DNA of 64,000 nt from Timema cristinae (taxonomy: Eukaryota; Arthropoda; Insecta; Phasmatodea; Timematidae), in contig JBCFYV010011135.1 of NCBI GenBank assembly GCA_039000515.1, positions 14,584,376-14,648,375 on the forward strand. Direction: 5' to 3'. A program made the translations under genes and the position numbers. Shown piece after piece: positions 45,208-57,783 of this stretch (positions are counted from its first letter, which is position 1; the number at the start of each line of letters is the position of its first letter). The notes beneath the pieces were generated by a model. It saw only the letters and a list, made by a program, of their open reading frames with translations. It had not been told where the DNA came from and did no database searches.

Positions 45208-45879
45208 GTCAAGGGTGTCCTGTAATTTAATAAAACTTTCTTCATTTAAAAACTATCTCATCAAAGCTAATAGGTTGATTATATTCATATATATAATGAA
45301 CATATTAGCCACTATATTTATATATACACTGTATTATAATAAGGTATAATGGGGTGGACCGAATAAAACCGGCTCAAGATAGTAATGGGCCTAGATGGCG
45401 TACTTTTTCCAATAAAATAATAAAATTGGGACCTTAATAATTATTTAAAGTACCAATTTTCACTGTTTAAAATATGATGAATGTGTTCTCTAGTAATTTT
45501 TATTTATTTAGATTTACTTATTACCACTCTTACTTAGATAATTACTATCAGCTTCAAGTTGTTCTTTGTAATTAAGACGTTCAAAACAAGAGCTGCATAA
45601 CTTTAATGTAAATGTCGTATAAGGTAGTTCTTGAGTATAATTCCTTAATTTTTATTAGATAACTTAATAAGCTTTGCTTAGAGAACTGACAGCAAGTATT
45701 GTACATTCTAAAATTTCTGTCCTTCCCTCGATTTACCATCTATTAAATGAAAGTAGGCTTTTGAAATGTTCTGCATTGCCTCATGGAACATTGTTTGATT
45801 TTATTTCATTTTGTAGCATACAATGTCGTTATTTATGCGTAATTTGCTTCTTTTAACCCAACTAACTCTACTCTTTAAT
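45208..45879. other. Intergenic, no supported gene
   Basis: The first ~60 bases continue the GH repeat; the rest is AT-rich and unrecognised. Confidence 0.5.
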
Positions 45880-46172
45880 TTTATTAATGTATCCGAATCA
45901 ATAATAATAGGAAATTTCAATTTTAAAGGCATATTTTCATGACATTTCTTGTTTTGCTGTACCAACTGTAAAGACAACACCAACTAGCAGAAGATAATAC
46001 ACCCGGCTGATACAGAGGGTTAGATAATCCCAACTAATGACACACCCAGGTAAAGCTGACACAGGCTTCTTTATCTGGTGGGTGTAGCTGGAATGGGCTG
46101 AGACACTGCTACTAGCTATCTTTCCCATATAACCCACCTACACCCACCATGTTAAATTCCCTGCCAAAATGT
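45880..46172 (-). repeat. Interspersed repeat R3, copy 3
   Basis: The minus-strand frame KIASSSVSAHSSYTHQIKK and [13 protein letters not shown] matches copies 1 and 2. The flank ATTAATAAAATTAAAGAGTA (minus) is also found after copy 1. Confidence 0.72.
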
Positions 46173-49100
46173 TAAAGACTCAAAAAAATCTTAATTATTC
46201 TTATTGTTTGTCTAAACCTTACGTACATAAATGTCTGCTTATGCGAATGGAGAATTGGGGTTTTATTTTGTGTGAGGGTTGGCTGCAGTTGGGGGTCGTC
46301 TTAAGGATAAGCAAAAAACAAACAAAAAAAAGCTCAACTAAAACGACTGTTGCTTTAGAAGAGATGACGCCTAGTTTCGTCCAGAGCCTGTCTTTCAAGA
46401 TACCATCGGCACCACAAATGTCTGCCTGAAGTAGGAATGTGTGTTGATTGGTTGGATGAGTGGGGAGAAGAAGAGAGACAGAGAATCTATAAAGTTGTTC
46501 AGCGAGACTTGTTTCAACACCCTAAACTGGTCGGACACTCCAACTTGTTACAGTTCACACTAGGACAACAACACACTCAAAAGACATTATATATACAATG
46601 GAGAGGATACCACGGGTCTTTCCACGCCGGTGCTTTTTTTTTTTTTTTTAAAGTCTTCACACCGGATTTGAGCAGGTGGAGCAGAACTAAACCTCGAGAT
46701 GGTCTTGTGTATCACGATGAAAAATAAATAAAATATTATCACTTCATTTTAAGGGAATGAAATGTTAATAGTTTGTCTACACTTAAATACTCTTAATTTT
46801 AGTCAAACTATGGATTTATAAGCCAGGGAGTCGAACCAAAACCGATAACAGAAACTAAGAATTAATTTTAAGGGACCAGAACAGAACAAATAAGACCAAG
46901 CTGCCTAAGAATCAGAATTGGAATTGATATACATAGATTTAGATTTATAACGTCTCTTAGTGTTTCTTTTTCTAAATTGCATTTAATGCCTTTATTTAAC
47001 TTAATCATTTTTTAAAAATTGCAATTAAAGCCCTTCTTTAACTTAATCATATATTGAAATACTATATTTTCCCTTTTCTTAGGATTTTTTGTTGTTGTCA
47101 ACGTGAGATATAATTATTTGTATTTTCTTAAATATAGGTAACCTTTAATTTGTTGTAAATTATTTTTTAATGTATTTTTATATTTACAAATTTATTAAAA
47201 CTCGTATGGATAAATAAATAGTTAAAAGAACCAGAACTTACTTAAGAACCAAGAAGAAGTGGAACTTTTATTTTTTTCTAACCGGAATAGGAACCAGAAC
47301 CGATAAATATTTCGGTTCGACTCCCGTGAAAACTCTTTCTTAAGCGAAATGATCGAATTTGACGTTTAAGTTATCCTATCTTTTATCTCAAAATGGAAGA
47401 ACGGGTGAATGGAAGAATTAGTAAGGAAACTTTACACACTTATTTTTAAGTTGATGGAAGGAACAATCGAGTTTAAAAAAAAGCCCATTTTATTGCAAAT
47501 TTAATGTCAAAAAACATTATTAGCTGAGAATAAAAATAGAAATATGACTTCAGAAGTTTTATTTTCTTCACGTAGTAATCTCAATAGTTTTTTTTTAATG
47601 TCTGTCAAGGAGACTGCGTAGTTTGAAAGGCACTTTTCTCTTCCTTTGACATTTTATGTTCGAATACCACTACGTTCATGACAAATATTCAAGAACCGTT
47701 GACATTACTATGTGTAGTAAATTAAACTAAACGTGTCAACTAAAGCTAATATTTTATTTATTTTCGTCGAAAAAGTATTTTGTCCACAAAAAAAAACTGC
47801 GATAGTTCATACTCGCTTTACCTTACATCCAACGTTAATTAGATGTTTTTAACATAGAACCCATAAATGGGCCTATCCAAAGGGAAAATTTTGAGAAATG
47901 TATCCAAGAGAAATTTCACTTTCATTTGTAAATATCTTAGATGCTGAAATTATTCCTTTGCCTTCAAAAACTTTATAATTAAATATTGATTCTAAACTAT
48001 CATATATTTTATTTTTTAAATATCTTCTAAGCTTTAATAATTTCTTAATTTTAGAACATGTTGATTTATGAACAAAAATAAGTATTTTTAATGGATCTTT
48101 GCCAACAAATATTTCTCCCCCCCCCATTAACCATGCATGAAATATAGTCAAAGATAATATTGTAATGAAATAGAATTTCATTTGGTAAACATTCTAAACA
48201 ACATTTTCCACCTTTCATATATTTTAAAATTAATGAATATTTTCAAAATATAAAACTCAAAGCATCCATATGTATTAGGAAATCTTCTCACAGTTGGGTG
48301 AGTGAAGATATTTATTTTTATATTGTTGACAACTAAATTTCATCGTTCGCAGTTACTCCACCCCTATTGCAAACACTTGTGAAACATGGCTGAAAGACAT
48401 GTTTTGTCTCTCTTTTTTTTTAGCTCCAACTCATTCTTTCGCTTCTCAAAGGATAAACTATGGTGTAACTTTTTTTAAAAATTGATGGTTCTTTAACAAT
48501 CTCCTTCGAAATATATACGTAAAAAGAAAGCTTCTTTTCAGATTCGTCCCACAGCATTATACGGGAACGGTCCGAGTCAAATTAATCTCTATTTTCAAAA
48601 GTAAAAATTGTTTGAGTAAAAGAAACAGTCATTGAGCTACCGTTCCGGGTTAAGTTTATATATAATTATATATATATATAATAATAATAAAGAATATTAA
48701 ATTGATATAAAAAGCCAGTTCTCATATATAGACAGAAAGAACCCAACCCTTACTAACATTAACAAGCCGGAGCACAAGACTTCAACATCCGAAAGTCCCC
48801 ACCTTCACCACTTTCACAAAAACAACATTATAAAGTGGAGCCCAACAAGCAGAGGAGTCATCGTCATAACCATCTCACCTCACAAAACACACTACAAGAG
48901 GCTTCAACAACGAGGGGCTTCACCAGCGAAGCATAACGCTTCAATTTTATTATTATTATTATTATTATTATTTATTATTATTATAAAGGTTTGATGAACA
49001 TGTAAGCAAATTCATTTATTTTACTCAAACATCAAGAAGAAAAGTTTATTTATTAAAATATGTCTAGCTTTTTAATTTTCTTAGAGTAGCTAAAGATAGA

Positions 49101-51130
49101 TAGCTATACAAATATATAAAAATAAAAATAATAAAAAGCGAAAGATGTGATTGTGAAAATTTTTAAAAATGCAATTCTTTTAGTAATATATTTAACAACG
49201 ACAGAGGGCCACACGAATAGAGTGACCTGTGCTAACTGACCCTGAGGTCAAAGTTAATTCCAAAAGGTTTTTCAACATCTTGATTTTCCAGCCTAACTCC
49301 CGGTGAATGACGATGCAAGATTCTCTTATCCTATAAAAGCGTTCAACTTTGTATCTGAAGAAGTGGAAAGGGAGATTGGGGTATTAATCCTAGCTTTTGC
49401 ACAAGCTTGTAAAATTTTATTTTAAGAACCCCCTGGATAAACACCTAAATTAGTTAAGAAAATACAACTTGAACTAGACGTCACATCGTGGTGTAGTGTT
49501 CTGTGTTTGTCTTTAGAAAAAAGTTAAATTAGGACCAGTGAAACCATTTAACCGTAGTTTAAAATTAAATACTGCGGTGCAATGAACTATTTCTCTCATT
49601 TTGATTTAAAAAATTCATATGATTTGTGAAATGAAATAAAATACATTGTTGCAGAATCACTCCAATGAAGAGCATAGCCAAAATGATAGGCACTGCGGAA
49701 CTGCAGCAACCCCTATTTCCACTTGATATTATCGATAACATTTAATATAATGAGTCCTTTTTTCTTTAATTCTGTATTTATTTTTGTAGTACAATATATG
49801 TTCCTTAAGCTTAATGTCAGTACTTCAATAGCCATCCCCCAGTTTATGAAAAAGATACAAACATCTTTGTATGGAACTGTGCACTTCACAGTGCCAGCGA
49901 TATTGAGTGTTTGACTGCTGTACACATGCACACATAGGAGGGGTGTGGGGAGAAAGGCGGGACTGTTAGATAGAAAGAGCACTGTTGCTCTTGCAGTGCC
50001 GGGTGGAAGGAAGTTTTTTACTCATAGTTTGTTGTGCTTAAAAACCATGTACCATATTCTTGAATGTGATAAAGTGTAGAAGAATGTAGAATTAGATTAT
50101 TATTATTCTGCTTCCAGCTATTCTATTTGATTAATTAATTTTCGGTTCTTTTATTTAACAGAAAGACTAAATACATTTGCAGTACTTTTAATGGAGAAAA
50201 TTTTTCCCAATTGTCATCCAGAGATCAAGGAGAAAAGTATTGAACTTTTTGCGCAAATTAAAATAAGAAGAATGGATTTCATTTTTAAATGAATAGATCA
50301 AGCTTGAACTGTAATATTTTAAGTTAAAGTAAATAAAAAATGTTTTTTTTTTTGTTAAGATTCTATCAAATTCCTGAATAAATTTTCTTTTTATACATGT
50401 TGTTTTCCTTTTACACAATTTTAAAACAAAGGCTTAACATTTACTGGAGCAGCACCTCCACTTATATTAGCTACGAGCCGCCACTGATTTCTACACAAAC
50501 CACAATGTTTGTGAAGGGTTAGCTTATGTATACCCGCAAAGCATTCATGCTACATGATATGCCTAAGAGCAACGGCGCTTATATCAAAAATCAATGTGTG
50601 GGAGTTTGAATGAAAGTGAGTATTATTATTCGAGTTGGGGGGCCTAAATAATACAGCTTATGAATTGTGAACAAGTAATACACTGTATTATGTCAGCTCA
50701 AGTACTTATGCTATTTAAATTGGGGTTTTAAAATGATGAAGGCTATTAGAGCCTAAATAATAACCAGAAATTTAAATTGGAATTGATCCAGGATTTTTGG
50801 TAGTTTAACGCTAATCCTCAACCACTGAGCTATCAAGGTTTTCCCTGGCTGATAAATAGTATATATGAAAGGGGTAGAGCGTTATCTACATGGTACTGTA
50901 CAAATGTAATTTGTAAAGCAAGTATAGTAGAATTTTAGTAGAAATGATCTTTTGAAAACACTAGAAAATTCTTTGCATCACACTGATAGTATTTTACTAT
51001 TTTATTAGTATTATTTTATAGATATTGATAATTATGAAAAGTAATTGGTGCATATGACATTACCTGACCCAATAAAATGGAATTTTAATGTCGGATTGAT
51101 GGTAAATGGCCTTCAAATAACAAACTTTTT
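46173..51130. other. 5-kb intergenic stretch without recognisable genes
   Basis: Two + frames at 46169-46429 and 46437-46727 match no family I know. A GH repeat module is at about 47560-47850 (AAACGTGTCAACTAAAGC, TTTTCGTCGAAAAAG), a TA microsatellite near 48658-48690, and an ATT microsatellite at 48947-48985. A possible tRNA-like fragment is at 50810-50840 (CAACCACTGAGCTATCAAGG). The rest is AT-rich. Confidence 0.5.
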
Positions 51131-51397
51131 TTACATCCTTATGGATTAATTACCTTAAATAATGAGTCAAGAACGACTCTGGAGACAAGACGAACTTGGT
51201 TAACAATGTGGTTATTACATCGACAAATACAATCATAAAGCTCGATGTTAAGATAGAAGTGTAGGGAACACGAGTTAATGGCATCAGTTTTGCTGTTTTT
51301 ATATAAAAACATATTTTTGGTCAAAAGAAATATAATATTTCTCCAGTATAGACATGAAGTGTTATTTTCTTCACTCGATGTCCTTAACAATTCTCGA

Positions 51398-51402
<5 letters not shown>
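51131..51402 (+). repeat. Interspersed repeat GH, upstream part
   Basis: ATTTCTCCAGTATAGACATG then ATTTTCTTCACTCGATG and TCTCGAATATA align with 44830-44890. Interrupted by SINE-B copy 4 and SINE-A copy 6; it resumes at 52000. Confidence 0.5.
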
Positions 51403-51452
<50 letters not shown>

Positions 51453-51697
51453 TAGCACCACGTCTTACTACCCATTCGGGTTATACGCTTTATGTACTAA
51501 TTACGCTAATGGATTAGAAATTGGGAAGGTTTAATTAGAGGAAGTGAACTCGCATTTGCATGGAGGGAGAGTGGAAAACCATTTAGGAAAAACCACCCCC
51601 AATTCACCCAACCGAGATTCGAACCTCGATCTCCCCGTCCTCAATAGTCGAGCTCAACACGACAAGCGCGTTAGCCAACTACGCCACCGAGGCGGGT
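51403..51697 (-). mobile_element. SINE-B copy 4 with 12-bp TSD
   Basis: Full family B element, long AAT tract first on +. Flanked by TTCTCGAATATA at 51391-51402 and 51698-51709. Confidence 0.95.
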
Positions 51698-51720
51698 TTC
51701 TCGAATATAGTATGTCAAAA

Positions 51721-51998
51721 GGTGACCTGGTGGTCTAGGGGTAAGGTGTCGGACTTGTGTGCTGGGGGTCCGGGGTTCAATCCTCAGTCCTGGCACAAAT
51801 TTATCTGATTACCAAACCCTTCCTTCACCTCTGACAAGACATCTTGTGAATGTGGGGAATACCAGGCCTCCATCGTGGTTCGGATCCCACGTTAAACTGT
51901 AGGTCCTCCATTCCATCTCACAATCACCCTACCATTACACATTAGCGTAAGTGCGTATAAACCGAACGGGTAGTAAGACGCGGTGTTAATAATAATAA
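51721..51998 (+). mobile_element. SINE-A copy 6, full length, 10-bp TSD
   Basis: GGTGACCTGGTGGTCTAGGG to CGGTGTTAATAATAAT. TATGTCAAAA flanks it at 51711-51720 and 51999-52008. Only 23 bases separate it from SINE-B copy 4. Confidence 0.95.
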
Positions 51999-52191
51999 TA
52001 TGTCAAAAATGTCCAGGAATTTAATGAAAACTTTTTATCTTAATTTAAAAAAAATTCTCATTTAATGCCACCATGCTTATGACAAATATTCAACAAATGT
52101 TGATATCACCACGTGAAGAAAATTGTTATACTGCGTATCTTGCCACACGTGGTAGCCATAAGAAATAGTCCGAGTCTGGCTTAACTTGGTA

Positions 52192-52426
52192 CAGTAGCCC
52201 CATGACTTCTTTGGTGCTGACTGACAGCTCACAGCTGACAGTTGATGGCTTTGAAAAGTTACCAGGCCAAATTATGTATCCCTATGCAGAACCAAATGAT
52301 CTGCAAAAACATGTGTTTAGCAGCTGTCACTTCTGACAGTCAAAATTTAGGTATATACCTAAATGTTGACTGTCAGAAGTGAGCTGTGAGCTGTCAGTCA
52401 GCACCAAAGAAGCCATGGAGTTACTG
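52192..52426 (-). mobile_element. Palindromic MITE, copy 3
   Basis: TA flanked, 235 bp, CAGTAGCCCCATGACTTCTT left end, internal AGGTATATACCT palindrome on the right side. Confidence 0.92.
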
Positions 52427-52429
52427 TAC

Positions 52430-53260
52430 GTCCTATGCTATACTACGAATATTGGCCCCTTGTTGTGGAGGTATAGGTTACGTGTCGTATCCTAGCACTT
52501 TGTATCGAAGACCGAATGCTATGTCCCGTGATTAGTGGTACTCGTGGCGGCATTGTTTGCAGCGTGTCTTTCTTCCCATTTCTAACATTATTATACTTAA
52601 GGTTGAGTTTGGAATTTATATTATTAATGATTCTTGTCAGAAATAAGTTTACTAGTGATTTATTCAATAATTTTAGACTTGCCACATGATTAGAAAAATG
52701 ATCATTGATTACTTTGCCAAATGTCACACTTTTGTAAAAAATATATTATTCAACACACCCGCATCTACTTGAATTATTTATATATTTATTGTTTAATAAA
52801 TTTAAACACAGGATTACAATGAATTATTTCGATAATAAATCTTCATGTTATTTTGTGAATGTGTTGCACACCTAACACTCGCACATCTCAATACACGTCT
52901 TATCAGATCGAAGGCTTGTATCAGAGAGTACCAGAGCGGATACAAACTCTCAGTACCTAAGTCCAATAGATGATTAGAACAAGCTCTAGAAGGTTCCAGA
53001 ACCGGAATCCTCCTTTAAAACACTCCATCCAAAGTATCAACCAACTATTACCCGACTGCGTCAACACACTGAAGTTACAGTGGCTGATGTCTTATAACTT
53101 CAGGGTGTTAACTTAACAACAAAAAACCACTATTACCTTCTTAGTTATAATCTGGTGACTACTATAAATAAATAATATAGAATAAAACGTATTTTAGGCA
53201 TTAAATAATAGAATATAAATTGAAATAGAAGCAAAATATGTTTAATATATATAAAACTAG
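52430..53260. other. Intergenic, no supported gene
   Basis: No family recognised in the frames here. Confidence 0.5.
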
Positions 53261-53261
53261 A

Positions 53262-53768
53262 TAGCTGTTGCCCACGGCTTTGCTCGCGTGGAAGTTGATT
53301 ATATACAAATACGAAAATATACATATGTATTTACAGATTAATTTAAAATATTACGTTACGTTGATGACCATAACTTGACCTCAGATCAAAATTAATGCAA
53401 GTCCAATACAAACTTTCACCCCCTTTTTCATCCCTTATTAAATAAAATTTCCAAAATTCCTGAAACACGTATTTATTTGTTTTACGTCAATAACCGAAAT
53501 ACAAAATTTTGTTTATGTAACTTTCAAAATGACGGACTTTCATACATATTATCATACATATTATCATCCCCTATTTTGACCCCTTTGGGGTGGAATTTTC
53601 TAAAATCCTTTCTTAGTGGGTGCCTACATAACAAAATGAATATACAGTCCGAATTTCATGCTTGTAGCCTTGATAGTTTGCGCTCGGCGATGATGAATCA
53701 GTCATTCAGTCAGTCAGTCAGTCAGTCAGTCAGTCAATCAGGACATGTTATTTTATAAGTATAGATTA
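53262..53768 (+). mobile_element. Retroelement 3' end of a widespread arthropod type, with GTCA microsatellite
   Basis: Starts AGCTGTTGCCCACGGCTTTG, CTCGCGTGGAA, has two CCCCTTT/CCCCTATTTT..CCCC blocks, TTCATGCTTGTAGCCTTGAT, GATGATGAATCAGTCATTCA, then (CAGT)n at 53698-53742 and GACATGTTATTTTATAAG. From memory this arrangement is the non-coding 3' end of a non-LTR element common in insects. No RT is present. Confidence 0.65.
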
Positions 53769-53789
53769 AGAGGAGAATATTTTCAATGC

Positions 53790-53945
53790 TTTCAAATATT
53801 CTTTAGGGGTAAAATCAGGGTCATTACAAAATTAAATTATATGTTTCTATTGAAGCAATATTTGATTTATTTTGGCAAAAAAAAAAGTTTTGCTTTAAAA
53901 ACTGAGAAAAAAACCCGCCGACCTTAACACGCCTTCCCTACACTT
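53790..53945 (+). repeat. Interspersed repeat GH, G-part
   Basis: ATGTTTCTATTGAAGCAATA, TTTGATTTATTTTGGCAAAA, CCTTAACACGCCTTCCC match the GH module. Confidence 0.5.
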
Positions 53946-53984
53946 CTCTCCAAATGAATTAAAAAAAATTTGGGGGGGGGGGGG

Positions 53985-54182
53985 GTATTTAACTTACACT
54001 TTCTGAACAGACTATTTATCTTAGCAAACGTCTTATAAACTAACTTAAATTTAGAATCAACACAACATCCATTCATCCCCTGCCGTTAATCATTACCCAC
54101 AATTCACCCTATATACAATTTTCAGCCGGGCCAGGTATCAAACCTGGGACCCCTAGCTACCAACTGAGCTAAGGTGTTGGAC
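53985..54182 (-). mobile_element. SINE-E copy
   Basis: GTATTTAACTTACACTTTCT tail end, then on minus the head AACACCTTAGCTCAGTTGGT with B-box GTTTGATACCTGGCCCGGC. Confidence 0.72.
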
Positions 54183-56158
54183 AATAGATGTTATCAATGG
54201 ACCAAATTAACACAAATAATATCGTAAAATGTTATAAATGTTGACTGCAGAAAAATATATGTTTATTTCGAAAGAGTGTATTTCTGCAAGAATGGTACAG
54301 TAGTTAGTGACGTCATATTTAGGGTTACATGAATTGAGGAAGACAACATTGTTTCATATTAGTGTGTGCACTTAAGGTTGTATTTGAGACTGAGAAACTA
54401 AATAATAGAACTAGCACTGGAGCCACTAAAATATTGCAAGCTAACCCATCAGCAGTCGCAAAGTGTTCTTTTCAACAGAGTAGCTAATGATAAAAAGGAT
54501 TATTCAAACATCCAACGATCTCAATGCTTTTCTAGACTGCCTTTATAAAAAAAACAAAGAGAATATCTTTAGGTATATAAAGTGCAAAAACCGATAAATG
54601 AGGTGAGTTAAAAAGAAAAATCAACTCCCAGACAAGGCAAAAAAAAAAGAATAAAATAAAGATAGCAAAAACTATCAAGCAAACTTTTTTTTTTTTCAAG
54701 GTGAGGCTTTTGAAAAGTGGAAAAATAAAGTTGTAAATCACCACTAGCTGATCATTGGGGCAAAGAAAGAAGAGCTGTTCTTTCGCCAAAGAAAGGGGGG
54801 AGGGGGGGGGGGCAGTTCCAGTTCCATAATAGAAGCCAAAGAAGATAACATCCAAATGGGCAGCGAACCATACTACGGTGGATCTATTAGTGCAAAAAAC
54901 TAGTCAAGTCAATTTATTTTTATCTAGTTTGTTTTTCACTGCTAAGGTGAACCATTTATTTCTTGCCCCCCCTTTTTTTTTTCAGGGACAATTACTCTAA
55001 AACCACTGACGAGAGCTGGAGAAGCCATTTGCCATTTAAATGACTGTGCACTTCTATTAAATTATATTTTTCTCATCCCTTACACAATAACGTAGTTGTT
55101 AAGTATGTGTATAACCCGGAGATTAGTAAAATGCGACAATAAGAAATAAAAAAGTTACACCCATTGAGATCAAACACACAACTTAAGAGGTGATGCGGAT
55201 AAAAAACAGAATGACTGCAGCTAAAATGTATTTTTATTTTCCTCTTCAAATCCTTTTAATTCTTTGGGTTAAAAATGATATTATTCCAGATTGAGGGAAA
55301 GCAAAAGTAGAATATAGAATAAATAGAATACAGTAGGAAGTTGATAAAGATACTAGTTCTTTAATGTATGAACACATCAAATCATATGTTCTGCGTCAAC
55401 TTATCATCCTCAAGAAACTGTATCAAAACAAAAATAATTACGATAATATGGTGATATTTTGCCAATATCGAGAGAAAAAAATATATTTTCTATAATTTTC
55501 TATGCTTGGTACAATCACACTAAAATTTCCCTGGGAATCTGGTGCAGAAGTGAAACAAAACCTTTTTCCATAACCAAATAGATAAATACATCGCCCAAGT
55601 ATTAATAAGATTCTTCACGAAGTGTTTTTTAATCAACATGAGCTTGGTGGAATCCTAAACCAATGTTTCAAATGGATACTTTAAATCCTTTAGTAATTAC
55701 ATTAAGAGAGTCGTCTACTTCATAGTGGTAGGCCTATTTCTAAGAGTAATGGCATCAAAAGCATCGAAACCATTAAAGCAATCCTCAATTATTATCAAAG
55801 ATGATTTGTTTTTTCTTGATTTAGTCTGAGGATGGCGACGTTGCACGCCGAAAAATGTCACATTTATGTCAATTAAGGCCATCTCTCGGATGCCACACAA
55901 GGAGCAAGGAAATTCAGCTAAGGAATTTATAATTCAATAAAATTTATTTTCTTAAAAATTTTTTTATTACATTATCTATTGTCATTTATTACAGTTAATC
56001 TTATTATAATTACTCAATCTTAATAATATTTTCACTCAACATTACACCAAGTTTAACGTTTTTCCAGTTTTGAATTCATGTTAACTTTTAATGTGTTATA
56101 TTTTTAATGTTATGTGTTGTGACCTGACTCACATTTTAATGTGTTTTTACTCAATGTT
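54183..56158. other. Intergenic, no supported gene
   Basis: A weak SINE-C 3' remnant is at about 55040-55142 (CTCATCCCTTACACAATAAC, TATAACCCGGAGATTAGTAA). G-tracts lie near 54795-54812. Otherwise AT-rich. Confidence 0.5.
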
Positions 56159-56197
56159 TTTTATCTAAGTTATATAGAAAATTAATATTATTAACAT

Positions 56198-56462
56198 GGT
56201 GACCTGGTGGTCTAGGGGTAAGGTGTCAGACTTCTGTGCTGGCGGCCGGGGTTCAATCCTCGGTCCCGGCACAGATTTATCTGATTTCCAAACCCTTCCT
56301 TCACCTTTGACAAGACATCTTGTGAATGTGGGGAATGCCAGGCCGCTACCGTGGTTCGGATTCCACGTTAAACTGTAGGTCCTTCATTTCATCTCACAAT
56401 CACCCTACCATTACACATTAGCGTAAGTGCGTATAACCCGAACGGGTAGTAAGACGCGGAGC

Positions 56463-56504
<42 letters not shown>
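56198..56504 (+). mobile_element. SINE-A copy 7, full length, 34-bp TSD
   Basis: Head GGTGACCTGGTGGTCTAGGG, tail with a long AAT tract. The 34 bases at 56159-56192 are repeated exactly at 56505-56538 (starting TTTTATCTAAG, ending TTAATATTATT). Confidence 0.95.
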
Positions 56505-56505
<1 letters not shown>

Positions 56506-56538
56506 TTTATCTAAGTTATATAGAAAATTAATATTATT

Positions 56539-56880
56539 CACTTTTACTAAATCACACTGACAATTTATAAACTTGTTTATGGTTCACTGTTAATAATCTA
56601 TTGGTTTCATCAATTATTGAATTATATTGAATTCTTTAATCAATTTATATCTGCTTCCTTACTACAACTTCATCATGTTTTTTTTTTTTAAAAGATGATT
56701 CTGATGTGACCTATGAAAACGTGACTTTATTTAAGAAGGAAGAGATTAAGAGAATAGCTTGTTTCATTACGATATGTTATAGTCTTAGTCAAAAATTATC
56801 ATGATGAATTAAATGTAAAGCTATTATATTTGTTGGTTAAGGTTATAGCTGCATCTAAATATCACATTCTTTAAATTGAA
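56539..56880. other. Intergenic, no gene seen
   Basis: AT-rich with a T-tract; no feature supported. Confidence 0.5.
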
Positions 56881-56885
56881 AAATG

Positions 56886-56958
56886 TCATCTGGACACGGG
56901 AATCGAACCCGGGACCTTTGACTTAGCACGCCAATGCTCTACCACTGAATCCAGGCTA
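56886..56958 (-). mobile_element. SINE-F tRNA-like head
   Basis: The minus strand reads CCTGGATTCAGTGGTAGAGC, then GGTCCCGGGTTCGATTCCCG and TGTCCAGATGACA. The B-box is intact and the closing stem pairs, but the A-box has lost bases, so a working tRNA gene is unlikely. Confidence 0.65.
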
Positions 56959-57076
56959 ACACAATTGTGTTTGTAATGGTAATTTTACTATTGGCAGCAA
57001 AAAGTCAACTACCGAGTCGAAGGTGTCTTTGTTATCTGATAGCTCATGAACTTAATATGTCACACATTTGTAGCCG

Positions 57077-57235
57077 ATGATTTCCACACGTCCATCACAG
57101 AATTCACCTTAAAATATGAGTGAAGAATGACCCTGAGCATGGGAGTTTCTGGATATCTCAGTGGTTAGAACATTGGTGTACTGAGTCAAAGATCCCGGGT
57201 AAGATTCCCGTGTCCAGGTGACATTTTTAAATTTA
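57077..57235 (+). mobile_element. SINE-F-like repeat
   Basis: GATGATTTCCACACGTCCAT upstream, then CTGGATATCTCAGTGGTTAG, GGTAAGATTCCCGTGTCCAG, GTGACATTTTTAAATTT. Same order as at 4285-4445, and inverted with respect to the head at 56886. Confidence 0.65.
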
Positions 57236-57596
57236 AAGAATAAAAAGTTATGATGACAGTCTAAATTAATAAACTGAAGAGTTTGTTTGTCTCTCTGTGA
57301 TGAGCACTGTGTGATATATATCGTATACAGAGGTCTGAAATCTAAACATCAGTAGTCTTTGTGCATGAACATGTCCACATCGAAGCCGGAATTAAATTTC
57401 TTTTTCTGTTTGTTTGAATTAAATAAAACTGTTGCGTAAGAAACGTTTAGACAAAATTTGATTAAAATCTGTTATATAAATTAGTAGAACCTTTTTTTAA
57501 TGGATCAAGTTACTTGGTTTTAATTTGACTAATACCGTAACATATTGTAATTCAACAATTTAGTCTCTAAATCTCTACCTTCATAAATCCTACACG

Positions 57597-57783
57597 CTTT
57601 ATACGCTCCTGTTCAGGTTATCTGCATATATGATAATTTCTCTAACGTGGTAGGGATGATGAATAAAGCATTTAAAAGGTAATCTACCCACATTTGCGTG
57701 GAAGGAGAGTGGGAAACCATTTATAAAATAAATAAATCAGTAAGCACGACTGGGATTCGAACCCATTCAGCTACTGAAGCTGG
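57597..57783 (-). mobile_element. SINE-C copy, head mostly lost
   Basis: TGTTCAGGTTATCTGCATAT, CCACATTTGCGTGGAAGGAG, B-box on minus GGGTTCGAATCCCAGTCG. Confidence 0.72.

Noticed and set aside
46437..46727. 96-codon + frame
   Set aside because: Contains a homopolymer Phe run, has no recognised domain and no splice evidence. Not excluded as a lineage-specific exon but unsupported.
56886..57220. Possible tRNA genes with good B-boxes
   Set aside because: A-box or anticodon-arm spacing is broken and the segments recur as dispersed repeats; they are SINE heads, not functional tRNAs.
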